From Linepithema humile (taxonomy: Eukaryota; Arthropoda; Insecta; Hymenoptera; Formicidae), in the NCBI RefSeq assembly GCF_040581485.1, contig NC_090129.1, positions 28,672,764 to 28,736,763 of the forward strand: a stretch of DNA of 64,000 nt. Direction: 5' to 3'. A program made the translations under genes and the position numbers. This document shows, in pieces, positions 25,521 to 37,676 of this stretch. The first letter of the stretch is position 1. Each line of letters opens with the position of its first letter. The notes beneath the pieces are model-generated. The model saw only the letters and a program-made list of their open reading frames with translations. It was not told the DNA's origin and ran no database searches.

Positions 25521-27653
25521 TCTGGGAAAGTGACACTTATCATTTCAAAGCTCGACTCGATGACTACGTTATATAAAAATTCCAAGTATCATCATTCTTT
25601 TACTGCTTTTACCATATAAAAAAAATTCCTCAAAAACATTTAATATTTGTGATATTTTCTGCATTTTGCTTTTTATTTTTTGTTATTATCAAATACGCGA
25701 TATTAATTTCTCTTTTCCTTGTGACACTCTTTTTCTTCAATATAAATATATCGATTAAAACATAACACAACATACGAATACTTCAAAATTAAAATAAATC
25801 GTGCAACTGCAAATTTATTCAACAATGGTCCGCTCAAATTTCGGCAGGAGAAATTTATTTTCGCAACCGATTATCGTACAATCGCAGGGACAGCGGTTTA
25901 GGCTTTTCTCCCGGTCGGACGGCCGGATAATCAGCGGTCAAGCATCCCGACGTCTCGCGGGACGACAGAAGAGGATTGGCGGAGGAAACGCCGAGGAAGA
26001 GAGGAGAGAAAAAATAATTGAAAATTTTCAGACGGTCAGGCCGGGCGGAACGGGTGCGCGGGACCGCCGAGAGGACGTCTTGGCTGGGCGACTCGCGATA
26101 AAGCAAAGAGCCCGTGCTAAATACTTACATAAATCTGTATTGCCTTGCGCAGCACGAGAGAAGCTTATACTACCCCCACGTAGACACGCACGCACACACG
26201 CCGGGAGGACGCGCGCGTGAACGCGCCTCCGCGGGAAACGGTGTAACCCGCGTCGCGATTTGTTCCCTGAAAAGGAAATGTCGATGTCCTCCGCCGAGTT
26301 ACAAGTCGGAGATTGTTTGTTACTTCCGGCTGTGTTAGATATTAAGTCTTTCGCGATTCAATAAAATAATTAAATTTAAAAAAAGAAAACGAAAAGTAAG
26401 CTCTCGAGACATTCTTGTATTGATAAAACGATGGTGCCGAATAGTTTTCGTGAAAATTTCTGTTAAGAGTTAAAGTAACATTTGAGATTGGACTTTTATT
26501 AAATTGAAATTGGATTATTGCTAATTTGAGAATTGTTTGGCATTACCGTGATACAAATTAGAGATAAATTTAATAAATGAAAGCTGATAATCCAGTACGC
26601 TTGAATTATTCCATTCCAATAAACTTGTATAATCACGACGATAATAATATAATAATTATATAATTAATATGTACGAAATATGTAACAATAATCTATGTCA
26701 ACGAACATTCAATTGACTTCCTATTACTTTTATTCATTTCCTTTTTTTTTTTTTTCTTCGCGTCTTCCAGTTGATCATTGTTATAAATTACAAAAGAAAG
26801 TAAAAAGGAAAAGTGCATCATCCTATAACGCTCCTCGCTTTCCGCACCAGCCGATCGAGAACCGATAACAGTTAATGCTATGCATTTAATGCTGAATTCA
26901 CAACGGCACTAGAAATGCGGAGTTTCATGTGTAATATACAGCGAGCCATAAATATCGAAACACAGAGCCGTCGACGGCGTCTGCCACGGCACGGAGGGTG
27001 GGCGGTGGTAGGTAGTAAGGGTGTCTCACGGGGGAGACTCAATTGATAAACGGATAAAAGCGAAGCCACAGTGGTTTCGTATCACGCGGAGACGATGTAG
27101 CTTTCCATCCGTGCGTTTGACCCAATTAATGCTCGCGTGGTGGTATTTAAAACTAATGCCGAGAACTTCTGTTCAAAAACCGTCGCTAATTCTCTCATAA
27201 TTCAGTGACATAATTTAGTATTATAATGAAAACATTCGCGCAAGCATTAATTTCGTTTCAAATAATATATAATTATGTTAATGCAATTATTATCGATCAG
27301 CTATGATATTTTATTCTATTTGTGTAGCCTCGAAGTCTCTTAAATTGTTGCATTGAAATGTCGAATGACCAAAAGTGACAAAGATTTCACATTAATGATA
27401 AAATAAAAATAAAAGCTTCTAATCATATTTACACTCCCCACGAATCTTCAGAGACTTAGACGAGTAGCAGCGTCCTTCCTCCGCGCCTCAAAATCGCAAC
27501 CCTTCGCTCGACTCTATCAAACGCGATTCGAGGCTTTGTTACCGTCGAATGTTCACCTACAAGGAGGGCAGAAGCGACACGCGGGGCTGATCGCGCGGGC
27601 CGGGGCGCGAGGGGCGATCGCGAGAAAAACGGAGGAAGCGGAGCGCGAGAAGA

Positions 27654-27665
27654 GGGGGGGGGGGG
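27654..27665. repeat. poly-G tract
   Basis: Twelve consecutive G in a purine-rich GC island. It sits inside overlapping low-complexity frames that I do not regard as genes. Confidence 0.9.
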
Positions 27666-29148
27666 AAGGCATGCGAGGGGAGGGACGGGCGCGCGCCGGT
27701 TCCAGGTCCTCGCAGAATCCGCGGGTGCCGGGGCAATAAATCTGGCGGGTATATCTGAGCTCATGAATGTTATTAAGATACAACCCCCCGCGAGCTGAGC
27801 GCGCTCGCGCGCGGGGGCGTGCACGTTACCGACGCCACGGAAGATATAGGCAGTGCCGAAGAAGCTTCTTGCGGCGAGACCCGCGGGGGCCAGCCAGCCG
27901 CGCCGAGCCAGGGGGAGAAAACCGTCGCCGAAAGGACGAGGAGGACGGCCGAAGCGGGGTGGAAGAAGAGAAAAGAGCGAGGCGACCCGGAGAAACGGTT
28001 ATGAAGAAATACCGCCACCGGTAATCCCACCATAGATCACCGCCTCTGGTGGCCGCCACTGTGCCTTCAGCTCGTTTCTTCGTCTTCTTCCATCCTCGCC
28101 CCGTTCCTGCTCCTCGCCTTCGTTCTTCCCCGCCGCCGTTCGCCCCCCCCCCCCGCGTCTCTTCGGCCGTCACGTTTTAATACCGCGCACTTAACTCGCA
28201 CTTTATGAATAACCCGCAATCGATGCGTCAAGAATGACGAATATCGCGACAATGTTCGATCGCGTGTGAACATAATCGGAGAGAACGAGAAAGAGAGAGA
28301 GAGAGAGAGCGAAAGAGAATAAATCTTTGATGTTTCTAATTGCGACGGTGTCGCGAAGTCACTTCGAAAGGAGATAATCGCTGAAGTGCGAACTTTGTAT
28401 ATATCTTTCACTTCGGTAAGTCCAGAGTTTCTCTTTCGCTGATTTCCTTAATAATTTATCATTAAGTTAGTCGCGCAAACAAGCACGGCGTATCCTCGTT
28501 TTGCAATCTAACGTGAAGAGGGAGATTAGGATCTTAGCTTCTTAGGAGGTTGAACGATGCGTACTCGAAGGATTATTCAAGGTTTCACTTAGCGATTAAA
28601 GCTTCAGCCGCTTGAGCAAAAATAAAAATTGTCAGTCGAAGAAAGATTTAACGTTGTCTTGAAACTATCGAACTCATAAGCGCGCTTACTCTCTCGCCAA
28701 TTAATTAATTGAGCTTTGCAGTACGAAATGGACCGCGGTCCTCGACATCAAAGCAGAGCTTTCGGTCTTCCACCCATCCCTAGCTATCTGTCAAAGTGTC
28801 CTGCTTGCCAATTAATAAAGGACCTATATATTTGTCCATCAGTTCCTGCGACGTCTTATCCCGTAATAGTAAGTAAATATAGAGATCCTGTTACGCGTCA
28901 CACACGAGTGAATAGATGTTATTACAGCAATAATCATCTTGCGATAATAAATACGTGATATCGAGATGATCAATAATATAAAAATGCAGTAAAAAATTAA
29001 TACTTTGCATTATTTCAATTCTTTCAAAAAATAAGTAATAATTCTGTTTTTCTTTTTTTAAAAAAATTTGAAGTTGTTTTATTCAGAACAAAAAGTGTGA
29101 TTTTTTTTCAAATTTTGATGTAAACATTAATTGTGTATATTATCACGT

Positions 29149-29415
29149 TTATGAATCTTCTTGCACATTCTCTTCTTCACGATGGTACAATGTTTTAAAG
29201 TCATTTTTTTTATCCTTTGTGAACTGGATAAAATGCTCCTTTATCATCTGCATTAATTTTGCAACTGCTAGAAAATTCACGATTCGTTCATTCAAGCTTT
29301 TCAGATAACAAATACTATTTTCTGCGCCAATCGCCGCGATTTCGCGATTCCTCCACGCGAGAGAGCCTACATCCGGATTTCTTTTTTGAGAATCGACCAC
29401 GCCGAGCCGGAGCAT
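29149..29415 (-). CDS. weak candidate small ORF, 88 residues, unknown
   Basis: A minus-strand ATG frame with a charged, helical-looking C-terminal half (FIQFTKDKKNDFK, HREEENVQEDS) ending in TAA. AATAAA lies about 66 bases downstream on the minus strand (29083-29078). The composition is less repetitive than other frames in this block. I recognise no family, no splice context is clear, and a frame of this length can occur by chance. It could equally be a fragment of a longer gene or a decayed element. Confidence 0.15.
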   Translation of the reverse strand: MLRLGVVDSQKRNPDVGSLAWRNREIAAIGAENSICYLKSLNERIVNFLAVAKLMQMIKEHFIQFTKDKKNDFKTLYHREEENVQEDS

Positions 29416-30006
29416 CGTCGTCCCGGTGGAGATAACACGCCGGGGTTGTGTACAACGTATACGCAGTAAGCCTGAAGGGTGGTTTATGTATCGCGGGGCA
29501 AGATATCCGATGATTTAGCTGCGGTCTCGAGGCACCGCCAAGAGAGTCTTCTTATCTCGCGGGTGCTCGCAGTAACCGCGGTGTAATCTTTTATTAATTC
29601 GGCGACTTACGAAATTTATCGTGGCTTTTGTTTACCGCGGCGTCGCGCCATCTTAAATCTCCGCTTGCCGTCTTGCCCACCGGGCCCCCCTTCTTCTGCC
29701 TTCTTTGCATTATCTGACCGTGCCTTTCGTTGCTGCACCGCCTGTGGGCCGACTTGAAAAGCGCCTTACGCGAAAATTTGAAACATACAAAGTGGAGCAG
29801 TCGGCAATTTATCATAGTATTCGAGAGAAAATAGGAAATATAAAAGACTCGCTGTACACCTTTGACAGATCTGAGAGTAGCCCGTGAATTTAAACGTCCA
29901 CAGATAAGAACTCCGTATCTGTTCCGCGGCGAAATACCTCTTTAACTTTGCAACGTCCAAACATTATTTCCGCCCGTAATGATCGGCGATATTGCAGCGC
30001 CGGGAG

Positions 30007-30030
30007 ACACGCGCGCGCGCGCGCACACAC
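30007..30030. repeat. alternating CA/CG tract
   Basis: Twenty-four bases of purine-pyrimidine alternation with a CG core and CA edges, in a GC-rich island. It is Z-DNA-prone by composition. Confidence 0.8.
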
Positions 30031-32198
30031 GGTCCGTGGGACTCCGCCGAAGTACACAATTCCGGCTATACGCGCGTATTCCTTATAACGGTGTCGGAAT
30101 GGCGCTATATTATTATTAGAGTCCCTTAAGTCTAAGAGCCTTAAATCTGCGATAAGTTATGGGCACCCCTTTGCCCTCTCCGCCGCGCGGGGAACCTGCC
30201 AGCCACCACCTCCGCCACGCCGCGTTCCACACCTTATACCATTTCCCTGTAATATCTTAGTCTACGACGGCGCCTCTTCGGCCTTTATCTCGCATACATT
30301 ACACACCCCCCGAGAGCGGACCGGGAACGGCCGCGACGCGGGGGTGGGAAAGCAGCGCCGGAGGGGGCGGAAGGATAATTGAAAATAACTGCTGCCTGCG
30401 AGAAGCCGGCGACTAATCCCTTCCATTCTAACCAAGATGAACCTGCGGGATCATCTTGCGATTTTCCCGCCGTCGCGACGCGCGCGCCAATGCAAACGCA
30501 AACGTTAATTTGTCATTATTATCCGGATTATCATTATTATCGGCTGTTATGCGCGGAAATACTTTTTCATGAGAATATTATGCTGCGCCTTTTGCATACA
30601 TTAATTGCTTAATCAACGAGCTTCTTAATTCACAACGATACGTTACGACGACGTGTAAGCTTGCCACAAGCAGCCTGAAGACGAGAGGAGAAAGTTGGAA
30701 GAAAGTTCAAGGGATTTGCAAATCCCAGTCGTGTAATTACCATAAGATGAATGAGCGGTTTAATTTGCATCTATAACTTAAACCGCCCGTCGTCGATAAA
30801 TAAAGGGACCAGAAATTGTTGTCCATTCGTGTATCTGTAGAGATTCATCGCGATGTAGCAGATGAAACTGTTTTATTATTTTATTAATCAATATTTCCAG
30901 CAACATTGGCCACACCGTCGTACAAGAGAGAATGAGAAGGCTAATGCATAAGGAATTTGTCTTCCCGTAAAATTGTTCAATAGAAACACTAAAAATGTAA
31001 TATACTTATATTGCTGCAAAAATTGTAACTAATTTTGCTGTACACAAAAGCAGGCTTTACTTTGAGTAAGATTGACTGAAATCTCGTTAAATTCTTCGCT
31101 GGGTGACGGGCCAAGCCGCGCTTTATCTGAGGAAGAACTTGAAGTCCCGTCCGGAACGGGGTTTATAGGTAGAGATGGATCAAAGTTTTTAAGTCTCCTG
31201 AAACTGACGAGACCTCGCCTTGTAATTCAAGCCTCGCTGCGCTGTACTTCTCGAACATCCTGTTACAACATCCGCTATATCAAGAAATCAATCACTACAG
31301 TCAAAAATAACAAGTGCCTTCGTTTAACGGCGCATCAAAATCTCTGGGGCACGTCATTATTTGCCATAAATATAAGAATATTAAACCCTTCCGCGAAGTC
31401 ATTTTTAGAAAATATTTTCTTCAAACATTAATTTCATGAAATTTAAATTCTTGAAGAAACATTTAAAACATTTTTTTATTTCCTTTTGAAAAATAAAATA
31501 TATTGATAAACTAATATACCAATGAAGTATAAAAATCGAAAAAATCAGAAGGAGGACAAATTCATCGAGCAAATGCTACTGTAAGTGTGATACTGGCTTA
31601 TTGCGCTAATAAGCATATTATCCCAATGAAAATTACTGTAATAAATGATGAAATGATGAAGTTATCCGCGGAATTGCCGTAATAACTGAAATGCTAAAGA
31701 GGTCGCATTTATCTCGGGCGTCGTTGTCATCGTTTCTCATAATGCAGCTCGCGCATGGGCCAGATCTGTCTATGGGGGCTTATCGCGTTTCTCTTCCTCC
31801 GCGGCCATAAAGAAGGCACCTTCTGTCAAACGTTTCGAGTGTGAGGATCGCCGGGCGCGTAACACGTGCCGCGACGGCGAGAAAATGTCCATTAAGGCGC
31901 AGAAGTAAAGATTACATTCGTAGCATTTCAGTGGCAGGCGGGAGTCGAGATGGGGAACAAGTACGACCGCTTATCGCGGCAATAAAAAGCATCGCGCAAG
32001 ATTGGCATGCTGCCCGTCGTACGGCATCGCCGTCTCTCTACCCTCGTTAGGCGCGGATGCTGGTCCGCGTCTCGAGATAGCGAGCAGCGTTCGCGAGCGC
32101 GCGAGGTACGCTCATCCGCGAGCAACCTTCGACGCCGCTGTGCCGCAACGAAACAATCATCAGGCGTGTATCAAGAATGGATTCAGAAAAAAATACAG

Positions 32199-32435
32199 TA
32201 ACATTCTCAATCAAATGCAATGATTCCACTGTTGACGTGTAATAATGACAAATAAGGACTTTAAAAAATTAACGCTGAAGGCTTCGTTTTATTTTTGTTT
32301 TAATTAGTTTCAATTTTGTAAAATTATCTTTAATAACTGATGTGTTAATTAGTTATCGAATACATAATGAGACTAAGACTTTATTTGTCATTATTATGTC
32401 AATAATAGAATCATTGCATTTAATTGAGAATGTTA
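32199..32435. mobile_element. 237-bp fold-back (MITE-like) element
   Basis: Terminal inverted repeats of about 60 bases: the left begins taacattctcaatcaaatgc and the right is its near-perfect reverse complement ending gcatttaattgagaatgtta. They enclose an AT-rich loop of about 115 bases. There is no coding capacity. A 45-bp segment of the loop (32313-32357) is directly repeated just outside the right end (32452-32496), which suggests a partial second copy or local duplication. Confidence 0.7.
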
Positions 32436-32451
32436 GTGTGCTTTTTACAAA

Positions 32452-32496
32452 ATTTTACAAGATTATCTTTAATAACTGTTATATTAATTAGCTATT
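32452..32496. repeat. direct repeat of the fold-back element's internal segment
   Basis: Shares attatctttaataactg and a following ttaattag-like block with 32313-32357 in the same orientation. It lies 16 bases beyond the right terminus of the element at 32199-32435. Confidence 0.6.
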
Positions 32497-35400
32497 ATAT
32501 AGTATTATAAATATACCAAAATCTTCATTAAATGAGAAAATGAGCATTAAAAGCACTGAATGATTAAACAGACGAGTTTAATTAATTATTATTAATTCTG
32601 TCGCAACTCTCTTTGCGTTTACCTATCTTTAATTCAGCACGAATTTTACCTCTCATTTTCGTTTCCTTGCACGCAATCTTTAATCGAGATGAGTGAATCA
32701 CAATTCGCGTATCTGTCGACAGACTTTTTAGCAGTAAATGCGAACACGGATTTATCGCGTCTCAGGGGAAACGTTTCTCTGAGAAAGAGAATGTGAGTAA
32801 AGAAAGACATCAACGCGTAAAAGAAAGGAGAAGAAAATAGAGAGAATTTATTTAATTTTGTAAAAATTTCTTCTGCTTCATCGAAAATATTAAACAACTT
32901 GTACTTCTCAAGCTGATTAGTTCAAATTCAATAAGATTATTTTATCGATGTGACAAAAAATCATAAAAAAATATTATAAAACTAATTTCGAATATTTAAA
33001 CGTGGCAAAACAAATACTGAATAATTAATCCACATTTGTCGCAAGAGTGTTTAATTTGGTCGCACAAGCGTGCGAATATTAAGAATATAGTAAAATGGGT
33101 AACAATAAATAACTGAGAGAGAAAGAGAGGGAGGGAGATGGAGGGGAAGAGCAAAAGGACGATGGAACCGGGGAGGCGATTAGACAATGCGACGGAAGCA
33201 CCGAGGATGCTGAGGTTTGGCGAGGACGAGTCCTCTTCCGGGGTTTGGGAGCGCCGACAGATGTGCGAGCGAGCGCACGTACACACACACACATCGGCGT
33301 ACGCGCAGACACGCGGGGCCGTGCATCTCATCCTTAGGGGGTGTCGTGCCTCAATGTCCCTGATCTTGTTAAGGACGCAGTGAACCACAAATAGCCGACA
33401 TCCATTCAAATATCAGCGAGAAATCCAGCTACTTAAGCTACTTCCACACCGCGCAGCCGTCAACCAGCAACCCGCTTAAACGACAACTCGATAAATGTCT
33501 GCCGCGCAGGATCGCATTGATTTCAGCGTAAAACGCGCCGGGCGCATCGGTATAGTTGAGTTTATTATAGCGGCGAACATGCAACGTGCGGTATTTGACG
33601 CTAACTATTTGAAATCACCAGCCACCGCTTTGCGTGACGACCTTTTCGACAAGTTAGCGCTTAATCATGCTTACGAAGTCTAAATACGTGACATCATAAA
33701 GGTTTGACTACTTACAGGCGCCGATATCGTAGTATATACTACTGAGTGTGTTACTACTTTCTTTGTTGAATAAAATTATAATTCACAAAGAAATTATTAT
33801 CAATCAATCGCGTTAGCAGCGTTATATTCAGACAGACTGGATATAGTAATTTATAGCAGTTTTCTATATATTTTTCTTAACTAATATTTAAGTATTTAAT
33901 TAATTTCATATAACAAAATTCAATTATCACACATTAGCGCATGGAGAAAATTTTTTTTATATCCAAAATTACTATGTACGGCAGTTTCACAAGTGAAACA
34001 TAGTAAAAATTTTCGATCCGCGGTTATCGTTATCGTACATAAATAATTTTTGATATAAAACTTTCCCCGTGTATATAATTAATTATCAACCTATTTTTAA
34101 AATGCATAAAATTGCAAGAATTCAATCGAAACGCTTCAACAGCTAAAAGCTTTTCATACAGTTTTGATACATGCTCCGATTCGATATGAGCTGAGGGTTT
34201 ATTGTGATCGCGGCTTTATTTCTCTGCAAAACATACGTAGGTGTTCTCCAATGCGGAAAAATCGCGGGATTTGATTCAGGGACATGCCAAAACAATTACG
34301 AGTGCACGTTTCACGAGACGTCTTCTCGCACGACCCCTTACGAGACATAAAAGGTGACGGCGAGGGATCGCCAGGAGGGGTAGAGTTTTGGCTTTGTGCG
34401 GGGTCGCGGCGGCGTTGAAGCCGACAAAAGATAAGCCGTTATTTATAACCCGGCTTAAGGACTCTCGCGGATGAGGTGAGGGCGGGTTTGCGGAAAATAA
34501 AATCACATCGAAGTCGCGAGTCCGCGTGCGTAACGCTTTATGTGTCTTCGTACACCTGTGTCAGAGCAGAATAATAATGGGCATTTCAAACGAATTATTT
34601 TCCTAATGTGCGCTAAATACAAATAAAGGCAAATATATTCTGCACTTTACTGATAACAAGATATTCCAGCCCTGCGTTTTCAGAAACACAGCACTGCTTT
34701 ATAATCCAAACTATGTAATTATTAAAATATTGAAAGATGATTTAACTTCACTCATTTTATACATCATAAACGAATATTTAACATCAAATCTATGTTGTTT
34801 CTGAGATTTTTTATGAAATATCTTTCTCAGAGCTATTTAACGATACTTTTCTTTCAATTATTGTTTCTATTTTTCATGTACTCCGTGTTAACGCGGTTCC
34901 ACAAATAGTACAAAAAAGTGTCATCAGAAAACACATATTTTTTTTCTCGCTTCGATTCAATTATATAATCAGTATTATAATCCCGCGGAATTTCCTTGAC
35001 CCGTGTGTCAAGGATTTAAAGAAAATATCTGAATCCCTAATGGTTCTTTCAAACTTTCCGTCGCTTGCCGCTTTCAGCGACTTTGCTACTAGCAAGCCAT
35101 ATTCCGGTCATCGACGCGGCCATCGATACCGACTTCGCGCACACGTCGGCCGGCGGGTGTGCGCGCACCGTGACGCAACAAAGTTCATTCCGTCGCTCTC
35201 GCTTCCCTCCTAAAAACGCATCGCGCTCACCGCCGAACCGTTCACCCTCCTTTCGTTCGCTTCGAGCCACCGGAGCGTAGTCCGAAGATCCGAGCGCAGA
35301 CGGCGGAGATACCTAAAGATCCGTCTTCGACGTTACACCGCTGCCGGCGGTTGGGGGTGGCGGACAGGGGCGTCGCCAGCGGGACGACGGCTGCGACGGG

Positions 35401-37505
35401 GGTCGCGGGGGGAGAGAGAGAGAGAGAGAGAGAGCGCCGAAGTGTGGGAGAGGGGTCGAAGCTTCGGAGTCTGCAGAGCCGTGCACCTCCCTCCTCATCC
35501 GCTGGGGGGGGGGAGGGGGGGGGGTGGTTGGGTGGCACCCGGCTCCTCGAACTGATCAATACCTGAAACACCGCGAGGTATCGTCCCGCTATTTCCGGTG
35601 TCCCAGCGCGGCCGGAAATGAAGGCGTTAAAAATATACTCCAGATAGCGCGCGCCGGTATTATATCCTCCAACCCGGTACAGGTGCCCTCAATAGTGACG
35701 AAGAGACCGATCTGCCGGCGAGACGTCTCGCGACGAGAATCCAGAGTGAATCAGACTACTCGTGACCTCAAAGGCCTGAAGTAAGTAAGCGGCGAGCGAT
35801 TTTAACCGTTCTTAGCGAATGAGATAAGCGCGGAGAAAGTGGAACGTAAGATTGTCTCTCTTTGGCGGAAAAGTGCACTCGGTATTTCGTAATTACAGAT
35901 CTGTTAACTGCGAAGAAATAAGTGGGATAATCGTAATCTTGTATCTTTTGCGATACAGCGAAATTGACGATAATTATTACAGTTCGCCTTTGATTGTGTT
36001 AAATGATTTCCTACTTTCTCTATTCTTCGTTCACTAATATATTACATAATTTTGAAACTTTTAACGCACGATTATAAGAGCCGCAGATATTTATGAAATT
36101 ACGAGATTGCGTTTTGTGCACTTAAAATTACTTGTTCTGCTAATTACGGGCTCGTTACTAGCCAGATGATCGTTATTGGCGCGTACTGTACGCTCGCACG
36201 GGCGAGGGCTCTTTATCTGCGAGGGCCCGGCCTGATCGACTTTTAATTATAGCTATCTGCTACCTGGTTCGCTAGTGCTCGGCGTGTAAGGGTGAACGCG
36301 AGGAATCGGCGCGCCGAGATGATCGATCCCGAAGCCATTCCCGCGGCTGGAATCTTCATTTCGTGGCGGTTACTGCATCTACAGCACGAATTCGATATTG
36401 CGTGAATATTCACAACCGCTATCGCGAACTCAATTGTATAGATTAAAGTACGAGACACGGCCAGAGAAAAGCCCGATATCTCCCGCGGCAAAATATGTAA
36501 TTACGAGGAATCGATATATACGAGAAATTGATTTTCGATTATTCTATTCTTCTCATATCACTGTCAGACATTTCAATTATCATTAAGTTGTACTAATAAT
36601 TACAATTTAGATTTGTTTAATTAAACATCCAACAATTGACCATATTATATACTGCGTGATTCACGTCTGTATACTCGGTGACGCGAGTGCACCTTCTTCC
36701 AAACGAACGCGCAACAAGATCCAATAATATCTCGTTTGTTCTCGTGAACTCTCTTAAGCTCAATCTCTCAAATTCTTATCTTGCTGGAGATCCAAGTTTA
36801 TGAATAAGATGAATCGTTTGATCATCTTGGATGAGATGTAATATTCTGCACGGTACCGTAAAATCGCGCGTAGCGCGAAAGATCGCTCGGAAAACTGCGA
36901 ATATCTGTTGAGCCTGTTGAGGGCGTGACCACGAGTGCGATGTGAAACTCCGGATTTGCGAAATCGCGGCGAAGGGGTTGGTTTAGTATCAACAGGTAGA
37001 ATACGTCCTCTTCCCCACCGGATAAGCTCAGGGCTAAGCGCCGGCGCTGGCTAAACCTCTCGCACCCTCCCGAGGGTGTGACCTGCCCTCCCCATTGGCC
37101 GGACGTGTGAAAAAGAGAGCGACTCAGTCCTGCGCGGATAAGATCTTTTTAAATCTCTCTCTCTCTCTCCGAGAGGGGTGGAGCTTTCGACCGAGCTTTT
37201 TCACGGCGACACGCGCGAATGATCGCCAGTCACTCCTGCGAAAGCAATTAATTCGTTACAAACGCTAGTGCGTTTTTGTACTAAATTAATTTGCGCTCCG
37301 TGCGTCATTATAATTAGTCAAGCGATATTTAGACCTTTTCAGCATGTGTTTTTATTATAAACGGCTCTATTAAACGTGACACGTGTACTCATAAAAACAA
37401 CGTTTTGCTCCATAATATTATCTTTTGTATTTCTGAATTATAATGTCAATATCATTAATCTTTCTTGCTAGGCTACTTGTCTGACTTGTCTCGTTGCTGA
37501 AGTAA
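32497..37505. other. gene-free stretch with one GC-rich island
   Basis: No gene could be supported. The sequence is mostly AT-rich. The exception is an island at about 35050-35780 with a GA microsatellite (35410-35433) and a G-rich quadruplex-like run (35504-35534). A compact pyrimidine run and a small GC-rich hairpin sit near 37060-37180. Overlapping short frames on both strands at 33079-33409 and 35242-35571 run through simple repeats and are not credible genes. Confidence 0.5.
35504..35534 (+). repeat. G-rich run with quadruplex-forming pattern
   Basis: Ten G, one A, ten G, then TGGTTGGGTGG. This is the strongest candidate quadruplex sequence in the window by simple pattern. Confidence 0.85.
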
Positions 37506-37676
37506 CCCGAGAAAAAATGGTATATGATCAGACGGTAAATATATATAATTAGTTATAAAAAAATCTGATAACACGTAATATTTTATACGATCCTACAAAA
37601 TTACATATATTATTAGATCTTTTCATAACTAATTATATATATTTACATCTGACCGATTATACCATTTTTTCTCGGG
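37506..37676. mobile_element. 171-bp near-perfect palindromic element
   Basis: Starts cccgagaaaaaatggtata and ends with the reverse complement (tataccattttttctcggg). The two halves pair along almost their whole length with few mismatches, for example around the shared block taaatatatataattagtta. It has no coding capacity, consistent with a MITE or fold-back element. The flanks do not show an obvious long target-site duplication. Confidence 0.75.

Larger units (their letters stand above)
19449..32198. other. gene-poor intergenic block downstream of dve
   Basis: No gene could be supported over about 12.7 kb. The block has GC-rich islands near 24000-24800, 27450-28180 and 29990-30480. These carry C or G homopolymers and overlapping low-complexity open frames on both strands. 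It also has GA microsatellites at 22146-22184 and 25457-25520, an AT microsatellite at 24228-24249, and AT-rich sequence between them. One 88-codon minus-strand frame at 29149-29415 is listed separately as a weak candidate. The block may hold dve regulatory DNA, but that is only positional inference. Confidence 0.5.

Noticed and set aside
27456..28411. Dense set of overlapping frames on both strands in a GC-rich island
   Set aside because: GC-rich, stop-poor DNA makes long frames by composition. The peptides are Arg/Ala/Pro/Gly-rich and no frame stands out.
28716..28958. Possible exon preceded by a splice-acceptor-like sequence (gagctttgcag)
   Set aside because: The CPACQ-containing peptide is not recognisable and no partner exon could be found. 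Acceptor-like strings are common by chance.
33079..33409. 137-codon minus-strand frame with a hydrophobic C-terminal half
   Set aside because: Much of it is the translation of a GA/CT-rich tract (Leu/Ser/Pro repeats), and frames on both strands overlap it.
33955..34010. Small hairpin around gtttcacaagtgaaac
   Set aside because: The stem is short with competing pairings. It is not distinguishable from chance in AT-rich DNA.
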